The position numbers were made by a program, and so were the translations under genes. From Cytophagaceae bacterium (GTDB taxonomy: Bacteria > Bacteroidota > Bacteroidia > Cytophagales > Spirosomataceae): a DNA stretch of 64,000 nucleotides. A model generated the notes under the pieces. That model did no database searches. It was not told the origin of the DNA and worked only from the letters and a program-made list of their open reading frames with translations. Shown here piece by piece: positions 40,581 to 49,485 of this stretch (positions are counted from its first letter, which is position 1; each line of letters begins with the position of its first letter). The stretch covers positions 124,001 to 188,000 of the forward strand of contig JAIXWQ010000013.1 in NCBI GenBank assembly GCA_027491195.1. Reading direction: 5' to 3'.

Positions 40581-43394
40581 ATGTTTTACAAAAGAATAAG
40601 CCTCTATTTCCTGTTTCTGTGCGGTTTTAGTTTCGTGGCGCAGGCAACCCATTTAAAGGGCGGCGAGATCACGGTAAAACGGGTTTCGGATAAAACATTA
40701 ACCTTCGAGTTTACGCTCACCACCTATACGGAAAACAACCGAGCGAATGTGGAGCAAAATGCGGTCAACTTCTGTTTTGGCGATGGATCTACTATTTTGT
40801 CAGCTAAGCGTTCTGCGGGTTATCCCATTAACTTAGGGAACGGGACCATGAAAAACGTCTACAAGATTCAATATACCTATCCTGCCGCTTCGCTTTTTTA
40901 TAAGGTCTCTGTCGCTGTTCCAAATCGAAATGATGGCGTTTTAAATATCACCCGATCTGTCGATGTGCCTTTTTATGTGGAAACCATCTTTTCTATTAAT
41001 GCGGGTCTGGGTCTAAATTCAACACCAGTTTTGTTAAATCCCGCAGTTGATTTAACAGCCGTGGTAGGACAACCATTCATTCACAATTCGAACGCAGTAG
41101 ATGCGGAAGGGGATTCTCTAGCCTACCGCTTATCCGTATCTAGAACGGGTGCTGAGCTCACCTGTGATCCGGCCGGAAGAGGTTTAATTGCTCCTAATTT
41201 CAAGCAACCGAATGAAGTGTCAGCTACGCCGTCTTCTTTCACTATTAATGCGAAAACGGGAGATTTAGTCTGGAGATCTCCACAAGAAGTAGGGATGTAT
41301 AATTGCGCCTTCATCGTGGAAGAGTGGCGAAATGGCGTGAAGATATCGGAAACTGTCAGAGATATGCAGATCGAGGTGAAGGACTTAGATAACCGAGGAC
41401 CTATTTTAACGGTGCCTGCGGATGTCTGTGTTCAGGCGGGAACTCGTATCAATCAGCTCATTACGGCTATTGATCAAGTGTCAAAAACGGGTCGTGTAGA
41501 TCCAATTACAATTACGAGTACAGGAAACGTATATGCCATCGATACTACTTATGCGGTTAAACCACCGAATGCCACATTTACGTCAGCCCCTCGCCAAACC
41601 AGTTTGAATGCCGTAGGTACTTTTAACTGGCAAACGGATTGTGTGCACATTCGGAAGGAAGACTATGATGTGTTCTTCAAGGCAGAGGATTTTCCTCCCG
41701 TGACGAATTCAGGGGTGAGTAATCTGGTGGACAGTAAGATTTGGAAGATTCGGGTGCTGGCTCCAGCAGTGAAGAACGTGACGGCTACTGCCGGGATAGG
41801 AACTCAGATAGTTTTAAGGTGGACTTCCTATGCTTGTTCACTTCCTAATGCTAGCTTGATTCTTTATAGAAAGCAAGGTGCTTGTGATGCGGTAACGAAT
41901 GCATCTTGTACCACGGGTATGACGCAAACAGGTTATACAGAATTAGCTAGATTGCCTATTACGGCGACTACGTATACCGATAATGCCATCGTAAAAAATA
42001 CCAATTACTCGTATGTATTGGTGGTGGCTTTCACGAATTCGAAAGGGGTGGATGATTTTAGCCCGATGTCGAATGCGGCTTGTTATTTAATCGCAAGTGC
42101 ATCGCCTATTATGACGAATGTTTCTGTTCTGAAGACGAGTACGACGGCAGGGGAGAACTTCGTGCGTTGGACCCGTCCGGTGAAATTAGATACCTTACAA
42201 TATCCAGGTCCGTATAGCTATCAGTTAATGCGGGCTGTGGGAACGGGGGCTTTTGGTGCCATCGGTTCGCCTATTAATGCATCGATTCGCACCGCTGTGA
42301 ATGATACGTCTTATACGGATACCGGTTTGAATACGACGGCTTTGACTTACCGTTACCGGACCGATTTTTATTATACATTAAATGGGGTTCGAACCTTATT
42401 AGAGGCACCTACTCCGGCATCAAATGTGCGTTTGAGCTCCCAAGTGGCGATTGCTTCAGTTAAATTAGCTTGGTCAGCCACTGTGCCCTGGACAAATGAG
42501 TTCAGAACGCACCGGGTGTACCGAGAGACGCCACGTGGTTCGGGTAATTTTAACCGCATCGCCGATGTTCCGGTGACGACGGCTGCTACGTTTAAATATA
42601 TCGACACCGGAGTCGATAGTTACGGGGCGGATGGGACGTTCACGATTTCGATGAAGACTGATTCCTCGTATTGTTATTATGTAGAAACTTTGGGCTCTTA
42701 TGGGGCTGGTTTGCCGGCCATGGAGTTGATTAATAAGTCTCAAATCATTTGTGGCATTCCGCAGTCTGACTTATTCCCATGCCCTCCCTCGCTTCAAGTA
42801 TATACGGTAGATTGTGCCTCCTTAGATACGAAGGCTGATTGTTCGTTTTCGAGTTTCACGAATCAGTTGAATTGGACGCCTACGGTATCAGGTGTATGCG
42901 ATCCGGACATTGTGTCATATAAGATTTATTATGCCAAAGACTCCTCGTCTCCCTATACCTTATTAGCCACCACGTCTTCCTTGACTTTCTCACACATCTT
43001 GCAGAATTCGTATCGCGGATGTTATTACGTAACGGCTGTCAGTGCATTAGGCAAGGAGAGTGCGCCTAGTACGAAGATTTGTGTAGAGAACTGTGCTTCT
43101 TTTGATTTGCCTAATTTATTTAGTCCAAACGGTGACGGCCTGAATGATACTTTCAAACCAATGCGCTGCCCTCGCTTCGTAACAAATGTGAATGCGAAGA
43201 TCGTAGACCGCAACGGTCAATTGGTTTACCAATACTCAGGACCTTTAGCTGGTTTTGGATGGAATGGAACGAATACGAATGGCGTTCAGATGGCAGCATC
43301 GTCCTACTTCTATACGTGTGATGTAGTTTTCGATTTATTTGATAAATCGGCTCAAACGAAAAGTTTAAAAGGCTGGATAGAACTAGTTCGCTAA
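40581..43394 (+). CDS. T9SS type B sorting (gliding motility-associated C-terminal) surface protein
   Basis: A 937-residue secreted protein. Signal peptide (about 1-22, ending VAQA), then a Cys-containing beta-rich region ('THLKGGEITVKRVSDKTLTF'), several fibronectin-like or PKD-like modules with repeated 'YTELARLP', 'TSYTDTGLN' and 'YKIYYAKDSSSPY' strands, and a C-terminal CHU_C/type B sorting domain ('FDLPNLFSPNGDGLNDTFKP', ending 'KGWIELVR'). Such proteins are exported by the type IX secretion system and attached to or released from the cell surface. The ligand is unknown. No SprF/PorP partner follows. The next gene starts one base after the stop. Confidence 0.88.
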   Translation: MFYKRISLYFLFLCGFSFVAQATHLKGGEITVKRVSDKTLTFEFTLTTYTENNRANVEQNAVNFCFGDGSTILSAKRSAGYPINLGNGTMKNVYKIQYTYPAASLFYKVSVAVPNRNDGVLNITRSVDVPFYVETIFSINAGLGLNSTPVLLNPAVDLTAVVGQPFIHNSNAVDAEGDSLAYRLSVSRTGAELTCDPAGRGLIAPNFKQPNEVSATPSSFTINAKTGDLVWRSPQEVGMYNCAFIVEEWRNGVKISETVRDMQIEVKDLDNRGPILTVPADVCVQAGTRINQLITAIDQVSKTGRVDPITITSTGNVYAIDTTYAVKPPNATFTSAPRQTSLNAVGTFNWQTDCVHIRKEDYDVFFKAEDFPPVTNSGVSNLVDSKIWKIRVLAPAVKNVTATAGIGTQIVLRWTSYACSLPNASLILYRKQGACDAVTNASCTTGMTQTGYTELARLPITATTYTDNAIVKNTNYSYVLVVAFTNSKGVDDFSPMSNAACYLIASASPIMTNVSVLKTSTTAGENFVRWTRPVKLDTLQYPGPYSYQLMRAVGTGAFGAIGSPINASIRTAVNDTSYTDTGLNTTALTYRYRTDFYYTLNGVRTLLEAPTPASNVRLSSQVAIASVKLAWSATVPWTNEFRTHRVYRETPRGSGNFNRIADVPVTTAATFKYIDTGVDSYGADGTFTISMKTDSSYCYYVETLGSYGAGLPAMELINKSQIICGIPQSDLFPCPPSLQVYTVDCASLDTKADCSFSSFTNQLNWTPTVSGVCDPDIVSYKIYYAKDSSSPYTLLATTSSLTFSHILQNSYRGCYYVTAVSALGKESAPSTKICVENCASFDLPNLFSPNGDGLNDTFKPMRCPRFVTNVNAKIVDRNGQLVYQYSGPLAGFGWNGTNTNGVQMAASSYFYTCDVVFDLFDKSAQTKSLKGWIELVR

Positions 43395-43395
43395 G

Positions 43396-43731
43396 ATGGA
43401 CGGAATCGTTTTGATCGATGGGGGATGTCGTTTTTGTCGCTTTGCCTCGAAGGTTTTAAAGCGTATGGTTTCGGGGGATCTGCAGATTATTCCAGAAACG
43501 TCCTTTACTCAATTTCCGCTGCCGGATATCGATAGTATCAAATGGGTGGTCGGTTCTGAGGTTTATGTGAAGTCAGATGCCTTGTCACGTATTTTAGCTT
43601 TTTCCCATTGGTATTTTCAGCCCCTGCGTTTAGTGTTTATTTTGCCTGCTAGTCTCTTGGATAAAGGCTATGATTGGGTGGCGAAGAATCGATTATTTTG
43701 GGGTAAATCGGTGGACGATTGTGCCATTTAG
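43396..43731 (+). CDS. DCC family thiol-disulfide oxidoreductase-like protein
   Basis: A 111-residue protein of the DUF393 (DCC) family: 'IVLIDGGCRFCRFASKVLKR' with the CxxC pair near residue 11-14 (DGxCxxC, here DGGCRFC) and the late 'LSRILAFSHWYFQPLRLV' segment. Members are thioredoxin-fold-like and mostly uncharacterised. It begins one base after the T9SS protein gene, so it is probably cotranscribed. Confidence 0.82.
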   Translation: MDGIVLIDGGCRFCRFASKVLKRMVSGDLQIIPETSFTQFPLPDIDSIKWVVGSEVYVKSDALSRILAFSHWYFQPLRLVFILPASLLDKGYDWVAKNRLFWGKSVDDCAI

Positions 43732-43750
43732 GGCTTTTGGCCTATCTTTG
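43719..43750 (+). promoter_or_regulatory. Promoter of fabD (TTG-N21-TAnnTTTG)
   Basis: TTG at 43719-43721, 21 bases, TATCTTTG at 43743-43750, then a 27-nt A/T-rich leader to the fabD ATG. It overlaps the end of the DCC gene. Confidence 0.65.
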
Positions 43751-43777
43751 TAAAAAATTAATCACAAAATTATTTAT

Positions 43778-44659
43778 ATGAAAGCATATATTTTCCCAGG
43801 TCAAGGTTCGCAGTTTCCGGGTATGGCGAAGGATTTATACACGAATTTTCTAATCGCTAAGCAAATCATCGATGAGGCAGATGCCATCCTAGGTTTCTCG
43901 TTGTCCTCTGTGATGTTCGAGGGAACGGACGAAGAATTAAAGCAAACGAAAGTGACGCAGCCTGCGATTTATTTGCATTCTATTTTGATTGCCAAATTAG
44001 GAAAAGACTTCGCTCCCTCCATGGTAGCTGGTCACTCCTTAGGCGAATTTTCTGCCCTAGTAGCTGCAGGAGGTTTAAGCTGGCAAGATGGATTACGTTT
44101 AGTGTATAAGCGTGCCTTGGCTATGCAAGAAGCTTGCGAGATCGAGCCAAGCACGATGGCAGCCGTTTTAGGTTTGCCAGATGCAACGATCGAGGATATT
44201 TGCAAGGCTTACGGTCCATCAGTCGTAGCAGCGAACTTTAACTGCCCAGGTCAAGTGGTGATTTCTGGTTCTGTTGAAGGAATAGAAGCCGTAGGTGCTC
44301 AATTAAAAGAAGCTGGAGCGAAGCGTGTTTTGCCACTTCCAGTAGGCGGTGCTTTCCACTCACCGTTTATGGAGCCAGCTCGCGTAGAATTAGCAGCGGC
44401 CATCGAGGCAACCGAAATCGTTCGTCCTATTTGTCCGATCTTCCAAAACGTGAACGCAAAGCCTTCACAAGATCCAGCCGAAATCAAAGCCAACTTGATC
44501 TCTCAATTAACGGGTGCCGTTCGTTGGACACAGTCGGTGGAGGCGATGGTAGCAGCTGGAGCAACTGAATTTATCGAGTGTGGACCAGGTAAAGTATTAC
44601 AAGGTCTTGTTCGTAAGATTCACGCGGAGGCGGTTGTCTCTTCAATTGAAATGGAATAA
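43778..44659 (+). CDS. fabD: Malonyl-CoA--ACP transacylase
   Basis: A 293-residue transferase loading malonate on ACP: 'FPGQGSQFPGMAKDL' (about 5-19), nucleophile Ser in 'VAGHSLGEFSALVAAG' (about 88-90), Arg/His active-site region 'VGGAFHSPFMEPAR' (about 190-203) and the C-terminal 'ECGPGKVLQGLVRKI'. Functions with the acpP and fabF products of the 33-35 kb cluster. It is read alone from its own promoter. Confidence 0.96.
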   Translation: MKAYIFPGQGSQFPGMAKDLYTNFLIAKQIIDEADAILGFSLSSVMFEGTDEELKQTKVTQPAIYLHSILIAKLGKDFAPSMVAGHSLGEFSALVAAGGLSWQDGLRLVYKRALAMQEACEIEPSTMAAVLGLPDATIEDICKAYGPSVVAANFNCPGQVVISGSVEGIEAVGAQLKEAGAKRVLPLPVGGAFHSPFMEPARVELAAAIEATEIVRPICPIFQNVNAKPSQDPAEIKANLISQLTGAVRWTQSVEAMVAAGATEFIECGPGKVLQGLVRKIHAEAVVSSIEME

Positions 44660-44734
44660 TCGAATTTGAAGCGCTGATTTTGAGCGCTTAAGCAAAAAAC
44701 GGGGGAAATAATTCAATTATTTTTCTGGGAACGT

Positions 44735-44765
44735 TTGATAATTTGGGCCTAAGCCCTTACTTTTG
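44735..44765 (+). promoter_or_regulatory. Promoter of tRNA-Gln (TTG-N20-TAnnTTTG)
   Basis: TTG at 44735-44737, 20 bases, then TACTTTTG at 44758-44765, 16 nt before the mature tRNA 5' end. Clean consensus match. Confidence 0.72.
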
Positions 44766-44781
44766 CATCAGATTTTGGAAT

Positions 44782-44852
44782 TGACCTATGGTGTAATGGT
44801 AACACACCAGTTTTTGGTTCTGGTTTTCTAGGTTCGAGTCCTGGTAGGTCAA
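44782..44852 (+). tRNA. tRNA-Gln (anticodon TTG)
   Basis: A 71-nt cloverleaf: acceptor TGACCTA/TAGGTCA, D arm GTGT/ACAC, anticodon arm CCAGT/TCTGG with loop TTTTGGT (anticodon TTG), T arm CTAGG-TTCGAGT-CCTGG, discriminator A. The CCA end is not encoded. It has its own promoter and terminator. In organisms with GatCAB this tRNA may be charged via Glu-tRNA. Confidence 0.96.
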
Positions 44853-44861
44853 CAGAATTTT

Positions 44862-44892
44862 AAAAGAGCTCATCGCAAGATGAGCTCTTTTT
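44862..44892 (+). terminator. Terminator of tRNA-Gln
   Basis: Stem AAAAGAGCTCATC/GATGAGCTCTTTT, 13 bp, GCAA loop, T5 on the plus strand. It lies 9 bp before the stop of the convergent TIM-barrel gene and could serve both. Confidence 0.92.
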
Positions 44893-44901
44893 GTTTTATG
44901 G

Positions 44902-45819
44902 CTAAATCAAGCTCTTCATCTTCTCTAGCCCGGTCTTCGCCACCTTCAGCGGATCCTGTGCCCAAAGCTCTTTATTAAATAGTTCCAGCGATAAAATAAC
45001 CGGTTTTTCAGATGGCTTTAAGCGTTTGATGATCTCCTTGATAGGTGCTTCGCCGTCGCCTGCGTAGATGCGGTCGCCATCCGTGATGGAGGTCGGTTTA
45101 ATCGTAGTCACGTAATCATTCACATGGAAGACGTCGATCGAGTTTTCGCCCACAAGGTGAAGGCAGTCGATAGAGGATTCGCCTTTGTAGATGTGGAATA
45201 CGTCTAATAGAAGTTTTGCATTCGCTTGGCCGGCTTCAGCTGCCACGAATAGGACGTCAGCCACGCGGTTGAGGTTTTTCGAATGTCCCCACATCTCGAG
45301 TTGCGGAGTTACGCCGGCGCTTGTTCCTACATCCAGGATGGTTCGGTAGCGTTCAGCGGCACGGCGAAGATCAAGTCCTGCCTCTTTTGTGGCGCCCATG
45401 GGAGGAGCGGCGGTGCGGAAGCAGCCTAATTCGGCTAACATGCCCATTTCGCGTTTCATTTGTTCCACGCCTTGCTTGCGAGTCGCCTCATCATCCACAA
45501 TCCATTGGGCGAAACCGATGGCGTTTTGAATGTTTATTCCCAGGTCATTGATGCGTTTTTTTGCCTCCAAAAGCGAACCGCCTGATTTTAGGTAGGCCTC
45601 TAAAGTAGGTACCCAAATTTCACAATGTTTATAACCAGCTGCGGAGGCAATTTCGAGTTCTTTGATGAAGCCAAGTTTTTGGCCCATAATCGTACTCATA
45701 TTCAGAGAGAACTCGAATTTAGTAGACTTAGGGGCTGCTGATGCTGTTGAAGGCAATAAAGCGGCTCCTGCTGCGGTACCCGTAGCGAACAACAGTTCGC
45801 GGCGACTCATTTTTGTCAT
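44902..45819 (-). CDS. Exported TIM-barrel sugar isomerase/epimerase-like protein
   Basis: A 305-residue AP-endonuclease-2-type TIM-barrel protein. The N-terminus is a Tat-like signal ('MSRRELLFATGTAAGAALLP', cleavage near residue 28 after ASA), so the enzyme is probably periplasmic. Metal-site strands are seen in 'PQLEMWGHSKNL', 'LLLDVFHIYKGES', 'DVFHVNDYV' and 'VILSLELFNKEL'. This matches hydroxypyruvate-isomerase/xylose-isomerase-like proteins; substrate unknown. It shares an ATGA overlap with the upstream AGE-family gene in a kinase-epimerase-isomerase operon. Confidence 0.82.
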   Translation of the reverse strand: MTKMSRRELLFATGTAAGAALLPSTASAAPKSTKFEFSLNMSTIMGQKLGFIKELEIASAAGYKHCEIWVPTLEAYLKSGGSLLEAKKRINDLGINIQNAIGFAQWIVDDEATRKQGVEQMKREMGMLAELGCFRTAAPPMGATKEAGLDLRRAAERYRTILDVGTSAGVTPQLEMWGHSKNLNRVADVLFVAAEAGQANAKLLLDVFHIYKGESSIDCLHLVGENSIDVFHVNDYVTTIKPTSITDGDRIYAGDGEAPIKEIIKRLKPSEKPVILSLELFNKELWAQDPLKVAKTGLEKMKSLI

Positions 45820-47078
45820 TTTAATAGGTTTATTTCGCCTAACTTCTCATAGGAGAGAATCATTGAACGAACGTTATGGTAATTAATTTTCCAGTTATGA
45901 GCCATGTGACGCCAGATAGGTTCCCCTTCGCGGGTCATCAATGGCCACCATTCTCCCGTATTGTGGTTAATCATCTTGTCGAATACGAAGAGATGCACCT
46001 GTTCATAAGCCTTTAAGAATTTCTCATCTTTAGTCAAAAGATATGCATCTAACATGCCGATAAGCATTTCAGCTTGTTGCCAAAACTCCTTCTCCAGATC
46101 CGTGGGTCCACCGCTATGCGATCCTTCTACATACACTCCGCCATGCTCCCAGTCGATGCCATTCTCCATAGAATGGTAGAAGGCTTTTTTGATATTGGCT
46201 AAATAGGGCGTAGCATCAATCTTGCCTACTTTCAAGGCGTGCATCAATAACCAGCCAAATTCCGAGTTATGACCGTAAGAAGTATTATCGACGGCGGAGG
46301 CTTTTTGGCCTCCATCCTGAAAACGATCCCAGCCCCACACAATATCAAATTTAATCTGTGGCGCCACGCTCCAGTCCGCCCAGAACTGCGGAATACCAGT
46401 CCCCGTCGCCGGATCCATGATTTTTTGTATCAAAATATCGATTGACTCCTTTAATTTTCTTCGGTGAATATCCTTGCCGCTCGCTTCATATAAAGTCGTA
46501 AACGCCTCCATTAGGTGCATGTGCACATCCAAGGTCTTTCTATCCCCACCCGGAGCACCAGGTCCCATGAGCGACCAATCTTCAGAGAAGAACTCCCAAT
46601 AACCGCCATAATTCGTGTCCACGGCATATTTTTGGAGTAAATCAAAAACCTTCTCCGCATATTCTAAACCCACCGGATCCCCAGTAGCTAAGGTATATTC
46701 ACTCAACGAATAAATGGCGAAACTGTGCCCATAACCAATCTTCTGCTTATTTGTCGCCTGACCGGCCCGGTTTACCATCCAATAGAATCCACCGTGTTTC
46801 TCATCCCACATCTTATCGAGTAAAAACCGAACTCCGTGGGTCGCCATCTCCTTCATTACTTCTCCGCCAAAACCATGGCGATAGGCCTGCGCATAGGTAA
46901 ACACAGATCGAGTCATCGCGATCAATGATTTCTCATCATCCCCCGCATCTTCTCCAAACTCATTAAAATGGGTAATAAACCCGCCCTGCTTTTTGTCCAC
47001 AGTTCGCTGGATCCAGAAGGGTAACAAAGCGCCCTCCGTGTATTCCTTGATTTCCGATCTAAGCGATTGAATATTCAT
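45816..47078 (-). CDS. N-acylglucosamine 2-epimerase (AGE) family protein
   Basis: A 420-residue (alpha/alpha)6-barrel protein: 'TRSVFTYAQAYRHGFGGEVM', 'HGGFYWMVNRAG', 'YGHSFAIYSLSEYTLATG', 'DVHMHLMEAFTTLYEA' and 'YGHNSEFGWLLMHAL' contain the conserved His/Arg set of the AGE/cellobiose 2-epimerase superfamily. The enzyme epimerises a sugar at C2 or isomerises aldose/ketose; the substrate is not known. There is no signal peptide, so it is cytosolic, unlike the following gene product. It overlaps the sugar kinase gene by 20 bp. Confidence 0.88.
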   Translation of the reverse strand: MNIQSLRSEIKEYTEGALLPFWIQRTVDKKQGGFITHFNEFGEDAGDDEKSLIAMTRSVFTYAQAYRHGFGGEVMKEMATHGVRFLLDKMWDEKHGGFYWMVNRAGQATNKQKIGYGHSFAIYSLSEYTLATGDPVGLEYAEKVFDLLQKYAVDTNYGGYWEFFSEDWSLMGPGAPGGDRKTLDVHMHLMEAFTTLYEASGKDIHRRKLKESIDILIQKIMDPATGTGIPQFWADWSVAPQIKFDIVWGWDRFQDGGQKASAVDNTSYGHNSEFGWLLMHALKVGKIDATPYLANIKKAFYHSMENGIDWEHGGVYVEGSHSGGPTDLEKEFWQQAEMLIGMLDAYLLTKDEKFLKAYEQVHLFVFDKMINHNTGEWWPLMTREGEPIWRHMAHNWKINYHNVRSMILSYEKLGEINLLK

Positions 47079-48009
47079 AATGCTTTTGTCTAATGGCTTC
47101 CGGGCTCGCAGACCCAGTTTCGCCTACTTGATGAATACTGATATGTACGGCTAAAGAAGCAAATTCACATGCTTCTTGAATGCTAGCCCCCGCCGCTCTC
47201 GCCGCAGAAAATCCAGCTACTACCATATCTCCGGCCCCCACGGTATCGATAGGTCGATTAACAGGAAAAGCAGGCTGATGATGTAACTCCTCTTCACTCG
47301 CATAAACCATCCCCTTTTCCCCCAAGGTCACCAGCACCGGTTTTTTTCGGGAGATGGCCCAGTTTTGTATATTTTCGTCTGTTGCAGGCTTCTGATGAAT
47401 TTTGATAAACTCCGCCTCATTCACCTTCAGGGGTAGGTGTTTCGCATGGCTACCTAATGAACGCAGATCAGCTAATGCGTGCTGATAGCCTAATGATTCA
47501 ATATGAGTTGCCTGCAAAAGCGGCTTGCCGAATTGTTCGTTTACAATAATCCAGTCGAATGAATCTGATTGTAACTTCGCTAGTAAATCCCCAGTTAGAT
47601 TCTGAAAGTTCGCAGAAAGAGTCCCAAAATCAATTCGATTCAGTTCATCATCCTCGGTCATTGGTTTAGAATAGGTGGGCGTATCGATTTCCGATTCGAG
47701 CATATTCTTATCATCGATGCCTAGTAAAGACATCTGATGTGCCATCTCTCTGCCGAATAGATCGTTCCCTCGAACCCCAAAGGCCGAGACTTGTACTCCT
47801 AAAATAGCTAGATTTTTTGCCACATTTCCCGCGCCGCCCAAGTAGGCACGCGGTTGAGATGCTAGATGCACTTCTTTTGCGGTTTCGATGGAAAATTCCC
47901 CCGTGGAGGTTTGAATGTCGAAATAGAAGTCTACCGCAAAATCACCCAACACAGCAATGCGCAAGGCAGGGATTCGAGCCAATAGAGTCTCCAATCTTTC
48001 TGAGGTCAT
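47059..48009 (-). CDS. PfkB family carbohydrate kinase
   Basis: A 316-residue ribokinase-fold kinase: 'IAVLGDFAVDFYF' start, 'YLGGAGNVAKNLAILG' (about 55-70) and the catalytic anion-hole 'RPIDTVGAGDMVVAGF' (about 257-272; catalytic Asp in GAGD). The 'GGAGNVAKNLA' wording resembles HldE/RfaE heptose kinases, but the operon context (AGE epimerase, TIM-barrel isomerase) suggests phosphorylation of a hexose or ketose from a degradation pathway. First gene of the three-gene unit. Confidence 0.88.
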   Translation of the reverse strand: MTSERLETLLARIPALRIAVLGDFAVDFYFDIQTSTGEFSIETAKEVHLASQPRAYLGGAGNVAKNLAILGVQVSAFGVRGNDLFGREMAHQMSLLGIDDKNMLESEIDTPTYSKPMTEDDELNRIDFGTLSANFQNLTGDLLAKLQSDSFDWIIVNEQFGKPLLQATHIESLGYQHALADLRSLGSHAKHLPLKVNEAEFIKIHQKPATDENIQNWAISRKKPVLVTLGEKGMVYASEEELHHQPAFPVNRPIDTVGAGDMVVAGFSAARAAGASIQEACEFASLAVHISIHQVGETGSASPEAIRQKHYEYSIA

Positions 48010-48096
48010 TTCAAATAGGTTTAGCTAAATTTTCATCGAAAAATAGGGATATTTTCTTTAATTTTGATCATCTATTCATTCTAATTCTTATTTGCT

Positions 48097-49485
48097 TTGG
48101 CACTAATAAAATCAATCTCTGGCATACGTGGTACGATCGGTGGAAAACCCGGTGAAGGTCTAAGTCCTATCGATGTAGTAACTTTCGCAGCGGCTTATGG
48201 CACCTGGTTAAAGAAAAAGGGACATCCGTCGAATTCGATCGTGTTAGGTCGCGATGCGCGTATCTCTGGTGAGATGGTTAGTTCCTTAGTGGCAAATACC
48301 TTGATCGGTTTAGGTTGGAATGTCTTAGATATCGGTCTTTCTACGACCCCCACAGTTGAATTAGCGGTGCCCTGGACGAAAGCGGCAGGTGGTATCATCA
48401 TCACCGCGAGCCACAATCCGGCACAATGGAATGCGTTGAAATTATTGAATGATCGTGGAGAATTTATTTCGGATCAGGATGGCAAAGACTTATTGACGAT
48501 CGCCGAAAATCAAGACTTTGATTTCGCGGATGTGATGAAATTAGGTAAGCTAACGCAAGACGCTAGTTTCCTACAACAGCACGTGGATCACGTGTTAGGT
48601 TTAAGTTGGGTGAATCAGCCGGTGATTGCGAAGGCGAACTTCCGTGTCCTAGTAGATGCAGTGAATTCGACGGGAGGAATCGTGGTGCCTATGTTGTTGA
48701 AGGCTTTGGGCGTTCAGCACGTGGACGTGATTTTTGGGGAGGCGACAGGTCATTTTGGCCATAATCCAGAACCACTTCCGGAGAACTTGACAGAGATGAT
48801 TTCCAAAATGAAGGGTGGCAACTACGATTTAGGTATCGTAGTGGATCCAGATGTGGATCGCCTTTGCTTTATTTCGGAAGATGGAACACCTTTTGGCGAG
48901 GAATATACACTAGTAGCGGTAGCGGATTACGTGCTATCCGTGAAGCCAGGAAATACAGTTTCCAATCTTTCTTCTACCCGTGCTTTAGCGGATGTGACGC
49001 GCAAAGCTGGCGGCGAATACTTCGCGGCGGCGGTAGGAGAGGTGAACGTGGTGACGCAGATGAAAGCAGTGAATGCGATCATCGGTGGCGAAGGAAACGG
49101 AGGCGTGATCTTCCCAGAGTCGCATTACGGACGTGATTCTCTAGTGGGAATCGGATTGTTCTTGACGCATTTGGCGAACAAATGCATCAAAGCCTCTGAA
49201 TTGCGTGCCAGCTATCCGGCGTATGTGATTTCCAAAAACAAAATTGAATTATCTGCCGACCTAAACGTTGATTTAATTCTTGCGACGGTCGCTGAAAAAT
49301 ACAAGAATGAGCAGGTTAACACGATTGATGGCGTGAAAATTGATTTCCCAGATCGCTGGGTTCATCTACGCAAATCGAATACGGAACCGATCATTCGAAT
49401 TTACGCGGAGGCATCTTCGGAGGCGGAAGCAGATACACTTGCACAACAAATTATAGACGTGATCAAAGAGATTGCGAAAGCGTAG
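48097..49485 (+). CDS. Phosphoglucosamine mutase / phosphomannomutase family protein
   Basis: A 462-residue alpha-D-phosphohexomutase: 'LIKSISGIRGTIGGKPGEGL' start, active-site Ser in 'IITASHNPAQWNALK' (about 103-110), metal loop 'VVDPDVDRLCFI' (about 248-259), 'GGEGNGGVIFPE' sugar loop and 'VHLRKSNTEPIIRIYAEA' phosphate loop. The start is TTG: an in-frame TAA lies four codons upstream and no ATG exists before the conserved N-terminus. A GlmM role is likely since the family makes GlcN-1-P, but phosphomannomutase activity cannot be excluded. Confidence 0.9.
   Translation: MALIKSISGIRGTIGGKPGEGLSPIDVVTFAAAYGTWLKKKGHPSNSIVLGRDARISGEMVSSLVANTLIGLGWNVLDIGLSTTPTVELAVPWTKAAGGIIITASHNPAQWNALKLLNDRGEFISDQDGKDLLTIAENQDFDFADVMKLGKLTQDASFLQQHVDHVLGLSWVNQPVIAKANFRVLVDAVNSTGGIVVPMLLKALGVQHVDVIFGEATGHFGHNPEPLPENLTEMISKMKGGNYDLGIVVDPDVDRLCFISEDGTPFGEEYTLVAVADYVLSVKPGNTVSNLSSTRALADVTRKAGGEYFAAAVGEVNVVTQMKAVNAIIGGEGNGGVIFPESHYGRDSLVGIGLFLTHLANKCIKASELRASYPAYVISKNKIELSADLNVDLILATVAEKYKNEQVNTIDGVKIDFPDRWVHLRKSNTEPIIRIYAEASSEAEADTLAQQIIDVIKEIAKA

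Noticed and set aside
48864-49136. 90-aa plus-strand open frame inside the phosphohexomutase gene
   Set aside because: Second frame of a fully conserved enzyme-coding region; Arg-rich translation is typical of shadow frames.
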